Assembly: GCA_003176075.1 (NCBI GenBank)
Contig: PSRN01000289.1
Coordinates: 1-8,046, forward strand
From: Bdellovibrio sp.
Lineage (GTDB): Bacteria; Bdellovibrionota; Bdellovibrionia; Bdellovibrionales; Bdellovibrionaceae
DNA: 8,046 nt
Direction: 5' to 3'
The notes under the pieces are model-generated. The model did not search any database and was not told the DNA's origin. It saw only the letters and a list, made by a program, of their open reading frames with translations. Positions 5,842 to 8,046 of this stretch are shown in pieces (the stretch's first letter is position 1; every line of letters starts with the position of its first letter). The position numbers and the translations under genes are program-made.

Positions 5842-7334
5842 TTGAATATCTCCTGTCTCACTTTTCCTTCACATGTTGCGGGGGGGATAGTTCTTAGCAT
5901 AAAACTTAAAGTGGGTGCCAAATCAATAACCTTCGCACCGCTGTAAACACCAGGCTTGATATGCGGCCCAAAGATAAGCAACGGAACACTGCGGTCGTAG
6001 GAGTATCCAGTGATATGATTCACCACGTGGGGGCCCTTGGCGGAGATAAAAGGTCGGGGAATGATTAGAACATCTCCATCCTTGTCCGCAACATAAGAGT
6101 TTTTTACTTGTTCACCAAGAAAGCCCGGAGGGAATCTGCGGGCTTCGGCATCCGATCGAGTGAAAACATCAGCGACCCCTTCGGAGCGCAAAAGCACCTG
6201 GCGAATTTCATTTTCCACGTCAGCCGGGGATATTTTCTTCGCATGCATCAGCGGGTGATTGAGGTGAATATGAAACCCTTCAGCGGCAAGGATCCACGGG
6301 GATTTCCCGGGGGCGCCGAATTTTTCGTCCAACTTTCGATTCGCCTGGGCAAGAATGCTATTCATATCGAGATCCCCGGCCGCCGGTCCGGTGCTTCGCA
6401 GCTCCTCCTCCGCTGGGGGAATTCCGTGATCGCCAGTGACGGCGATGGTCACCCCGGAGAGGCCGTCCATGTGCTTGGTGAGGAATTTTAAGAATTGCGC
6501 CAGGGCTTTGTCCTCCGCCAAGGTGAGGTCCATCATATCACGATGGTTGGGGCCTCGCGCATGACCTAAAAGATCGTGGCTGGAAAGACTGATCAGGAGA
6601 ACGTCAGGATCCGCGCCGCGTCCCAGCCTTTCGGTTTCCAGGATTTTTGTGGCCATCCGGAAGGTGAGCTGAGTGTCGCGAACTGAGCCGACGAGGTCGG
6701 CTTCACTGGTGTTTGTTTGCTTTTTGAGTTCTTCATTGAGGCGAGTGACCCAGTCCGGAACTTTTCCTTTTTGGTAGAAATCACTCGTCGTGATTTGTCC
6801 ATCCTTGAGCCACAGGGCGAGATTGGCGCGATGACCTCCCAACATAATGGCGGCACGGGCCTTCAGCGCCACACTGAAGACTTTGGAGAGGGGTGAAATC
6901 AGGCGAAGTTCATCGCCAAAGGTCGTCGTCCGCAAAAAATGCGGTGACTGGCCGTAGACTGAATCCTCAGTGCAGTCACTCGTTTTTTGTGTTTGGTCGT
7001 CATACCAAGCGTTGGTGCTAAAGCCGAAGTGAACAGGTCGCGAACCGGTGGCAATGGTGGCATGCCCGGGACAAGTCATGTTTTGAAACGAGTCGTACTC
7101 GGCAAATGGAAAATAAGCCGATTCTTTCATAAGAAAACGAAACCCCCCGGGATTTTTTGCGGTTCCGGCGGGTAAGAATTTTTTCTCGAACCGCGTGAGA
7201 TAGTCGGAGCGGAACTGATCGATGACCAGCACGACAACCAGACGTGGTGGTTTGGCGAATTCCTCGCTGCTCAGAGTGAAGGCCCTGGGAGTTGTGAACA
7301 GAATAAGAAAAATCGCCAGAAGGACTCTCGACAT
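5838..7334 (-). CDS. Secreted PafA-like alkaline phosphatase / type I phosphodiesterase-nucleotide pyrophosphatase superfamily
   Basis: The 498-residue exported enzyme should hydrolyse phosphate esters with a two-zinc centre. The signal peptide is MSRVLLAIFLILFTTPRAF. Superfamily residues appear in order: D39 in VLVIDQFRSDYL (zinc), T87 in NMTCPGHATIATG (nucleophile), N108 in STNAWYDD, K158 and R160 in ALKARAAIM, D254 and H258 in SSHDLLGH, D302 and H303 in TGDHG, and H440 in VVNHITGYSYD. The N plus K-x-R set corresponds to the residues that favour phosphate monoesters in PafA, the calcium-independent periplasmic phosphatase of Bacteroidota. That points to a phosphomonoesterase rather than a diesterase. 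Length is close to PafA. The ATG at 7334-7332 is chosen over upstream extension to 7448 because AAGGAGG lies five bases before it and the signal peptide follows directly. It is first in a three-gene coupled operon. The physiological substrate is unknown. Confidence 0.88.
   Translation of the reverse strand: MSRVLLAIFLILFTTPRAFTLSSEEFAKPPRLVVVLVIDQFRSDYLTRFEKKFLPAGTAKNPGGFRFLMKESAYFPFAEYDSFQNMTCPGHATIATGSRPVHFGFSTNAWYDDQTQKTSDCTEDSVYGQSPHFLRTTTFGDELRLISPLSKVFSVALKARAAIMLGGHRANLALWLKDGQITTSDFYQKGKVPDWVTRLNEELKKQTNTSEADLVGSVRDTQLTFRMATKILETERLGRGADPDVLLISLSSHDLLGHARGPNHRDMMDLTLAEDKALAQFLKFLTKHMDGLSGVTIAVTGDHGIPPAEEELRSTGPAAGDLDMNSILAQANRKLDEKFGAPGKSPWILAAEGFHIHLNHPLMHAKKISPADVENEIRQVLLRSEGVADVFTRSDAEARRFPPGFLGEQVKNSYVADKDGDVLIIPRPFISAKGPHVVNHITGYSYDRSVPLLIFGPHIKPGVYSGAKVIDLAPTLSFMLRTIPPATCEGKVRQEIFK
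5850..5854 (-). promoter_or_regulatory. Shine-Dalgarno site for the membrane-protein gene
   Basis: AGGAG on the minus strand lies eight bases upstream of the GTG at 5841 and within the last codons of the phosphatase gene. It supports the GTG start and translation coupled to the gene before it. Confidence 0.7.
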
Positions 7335-7339
7335 GAACG

Positions 7340-7346
7340 CCTCCTT
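7340..7346 (-). promoter_or_regulatory. Strong Shine-Dalgarno site fixing the phosphatase start
   Basis: AAGGAGG on the minus strand sits five bases from the ATG at 7334. It is the best ribosome binding site in the window and decides against the 38-residue upstream extension of the frame. Confidence 0.85.
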
Positions 7347-7426
7347 GAAAAAAACAGCGGAGTTTGCCACGGCGGACCCCGCCGGGGCAAGGATGTCCCG
7401 ATTTTCTTGACTTGTTCCTGACGGAG

Positions 7427-7441
7427 AACTCTGGCAGAGTT
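7427..7441. promoter_or_regulatory. Perfect 15-bp palindrome, candidate operator
   Basis: AACTCTG-G-CAGAGTT has two 7-base arms around a single central base. It lies near the middle of the divergent region, 92 bases from the phosphatase start and 64 from the plus-strand start, and has no T-tract after it on either strand. A dimeric repressor or activator site is more likely than a terminator. The regulator is unknown. Confidence 0.4.
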
Positions 7442-7505
7442 GAGCCAAGAGGCTTGATGGGGGTGATGGTGATGATCATGACGATGGATAAAGAAGTAAG
7501 AACCT

Positions 7506-7931
7506 ATGAAACATCCTAGAACCAATTGTCTTTCCGCCCTTGTGGTCATGCTGCTGTCCTTGGGAAGCCTTGTTCAGGCGAAGAAGGATTTTGGCTTGCC
7601 AGCTGTGGACCAGCCCTACGCGCAGATCTTTGAAGGCCAGCTCTTTACCGTGAAAATAGTGCCTCAGGATCAGCAAACTCAATTTTTCGTCGTTGGCAAG
7701 GAGGCGGGAAAATTCAATATGGCCGACCTCACTTTGGATGTGACAACGATCAATTCAGACGGAAAACAAGAGACACTGCCCTTGCGTCGGGAAAAGGAAG
7801 CTTTTGTGATGGATCATGCGATGGATCCGCCGATGCGGCCGCCGCTTTCACGCGGGGAGATTAAGCACGTGGTGATTAAGAAGGAAGGAAAGCCGGTCGA
7901 CAACGTTCACGTTAATTTGAAGCGACCTTGA
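7506..7931 (+). CDS. Small secreted protein of unknown function
   Basis: The 141-residue product begins MKHPRTNCLSALVVMLLSLG with a likely signal peptidase I site after VQA near residue 25, so it is predicted to be periplasmic or outside the cell. The mature part (about 116 residues) alternates short hydrophobic and polar stretches (QLFTVKIV, TQFFVVG, LTLDVTTI, HVVIKKE), which suggests a small beta-rich fold. A proline- and methionine-rich loop occurs near residue 105 (MDHAMDPPMRPPLSR). There is no cysteine after the signal peptide and no catalytic motif, so a binding or structural role is more likely than catalysis. The region before the ATG is AG-rich (AAGAAGTAAGAA) and only a weak ribosome site. 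It is divergent from the phosphatase operon and may share its control region. I do not recognise the family. Confidence 0.75.
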   Translation: MKHPRTNCLSALVVMLLSLGSLVQAKKDFGLPAVDQPYAQIFEGQLFTVKIVPQDQQTQFFVVGKEAGKFNMADLTLDVTTINSDGKQETLPLRREKEAFVMDHAMDPPMRPPLSRGEIKHVVIKKEGKPVDNVHVNLKRP

Positions 7932-8044
7932 CAGCGTGGTAAACCCCATTGTTTTGCAAACTGGCGTTTCTCGTGAAACACCCGTAGCGGCTTCGCCGCC
8001 CACGCCGCCGATTCATCTTCATCCACGATGTTGTCCGTTGGTAT
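7907..8044 (-). CDS. Possible C-terminal end of a minus-strand gene entering from the right edge (partial)
   Basis: The minus frame from 8044 reads IPTDNIVDEDESAAWAAKPL, then RVFHEKRQFAKQWGLPRCQG and RFKLT, with TGA at 7909-7907. The composition is protein-like and the third codon positions are GC-rich. The other two minus frames are either broken by stops or arginine-rich noise. If real, the gene overlaps the tail of the convergent secreted gene by 25 bases. Only 45 residues are visible, so no family can be assigned and the frame might be open by chance. Confidence 0.4.
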   Translation of the reverse strand: MPTDNIVDEDESAAWAAKPLRVFHEKRQFAKQWGLPRCQGRFKLT

Positions 8045-8046
8045 AG

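Larger units (their letters stand above)
7335..7505. promoter_or_regulatory. Divergent intergenic region between the phosphatase operon and the small secreted gene
   Basis: Both flanking genes must be transcribed outward from these 171 bases. I find no good sigma70 box pair on either strand. A TTGACT at 7407-7412 has no matching -10. Visible elements are a perfect 15-bp palindrome (7427-7441), a GC-rich 6-bp stem CGGCGG-ACC-CCGCCG (7370-7384) in the operon's likely leader, and a purine-rich GATG-repeat tract (7455-7487) just before the plus-strand gene. No small gene inside is supported. Confidence 0.5.

Noticed and set aside
7335..7448. 38-residue upstream extension of the phosphatase frame
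   Set aside because: The AAGGAGG site and signal peptide both point to the ATG at 7334, and the extension covers the palindrome and divergent promoter region.
7271..7549. Minus-strand frame with a histidine-rich run (HRHDHHHHPH), like an attenuator leader or metal-binding peptide
   Set aside because: The histidines come from the GATG-repeat tract read backwards. The frame has no ribosome site, overlaps genes on both sides, and no histidine operon follows.
7966..7999. Two hairpins (GTTTC-TCGT-GAAAC 7966-7979 and GCGGC-TTC-GCCGC 7987-7999) as a terminator after the small secreted gene
   Set aside because: Stems are only 5 bp, neither is followed by a T-tract, and both may lie within a minus-strand gene.

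Overview
The window comes from a Gram-negative bacterium of moderate GC content. Four of the five intact or near-intact genes downstream of position 2280 begin with a Sec-type signal peptide, and the fifth is an integral membrane protein. TTG and GTG starts are plausible for several genes. I cannot name the species. The mix of uncharacterised secreted proteins with scarred IS91- and IS30-type elements would suit Bdellovibrionota or another former deltaproteobacterial lineage, but that is a weak guess. I see no rRNA, tRNA or CRISPR.

Left part (1-3364). The window opens inside the last codons of an IS30-family transposase (2-58). A 678-codon frame follows at once on the same strand (63-2099). 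It has no signal peptide or Shine-Dalgarno and starts on a TTG that probably lies inside the IS end, so the IS has probably cut off the front of a larger gene. A 182-bp gap leads to a 318-residue secreted protein with an HExxH motif (2282-3238), a candidate metallopeptidase.

Middle (3230-3730). A scar on the minus strand holds the zinc-binding N-terminal part of an IS91-family transposase (3364-3651). It breaks off abruptly into an unrelated 44-residue C-terminal tail of another gene (3230-3364). This is probably all that remains of a gene that once lay downstream of the operon described next.

Right part (3731-7334, minus strand). Three genes are joined by 4-base stop/start overlaps (GTGA, then ATGA). 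In transcription order they are a secreted PafA-like alkaline phosphatase/phosphodiesterase with the expected active-site residues, a small four-helix membrane protein, and a secreted protein with a CX6C pair, a WCPGC thioredoxin domain and a helical-repeat tail. The tight coupling suggests one envelope-located function that combines phosphate-ester hydrolysis with thiol redox or folding work. That grouping is the most interesting item in the window. A 171-bp divergent region with a perfect 15-bp palindrome separates the operon from a small secreted protein of unknown function (7506-7931, plus). A possible minus-strand gene enters from the right edge (7907-8044).
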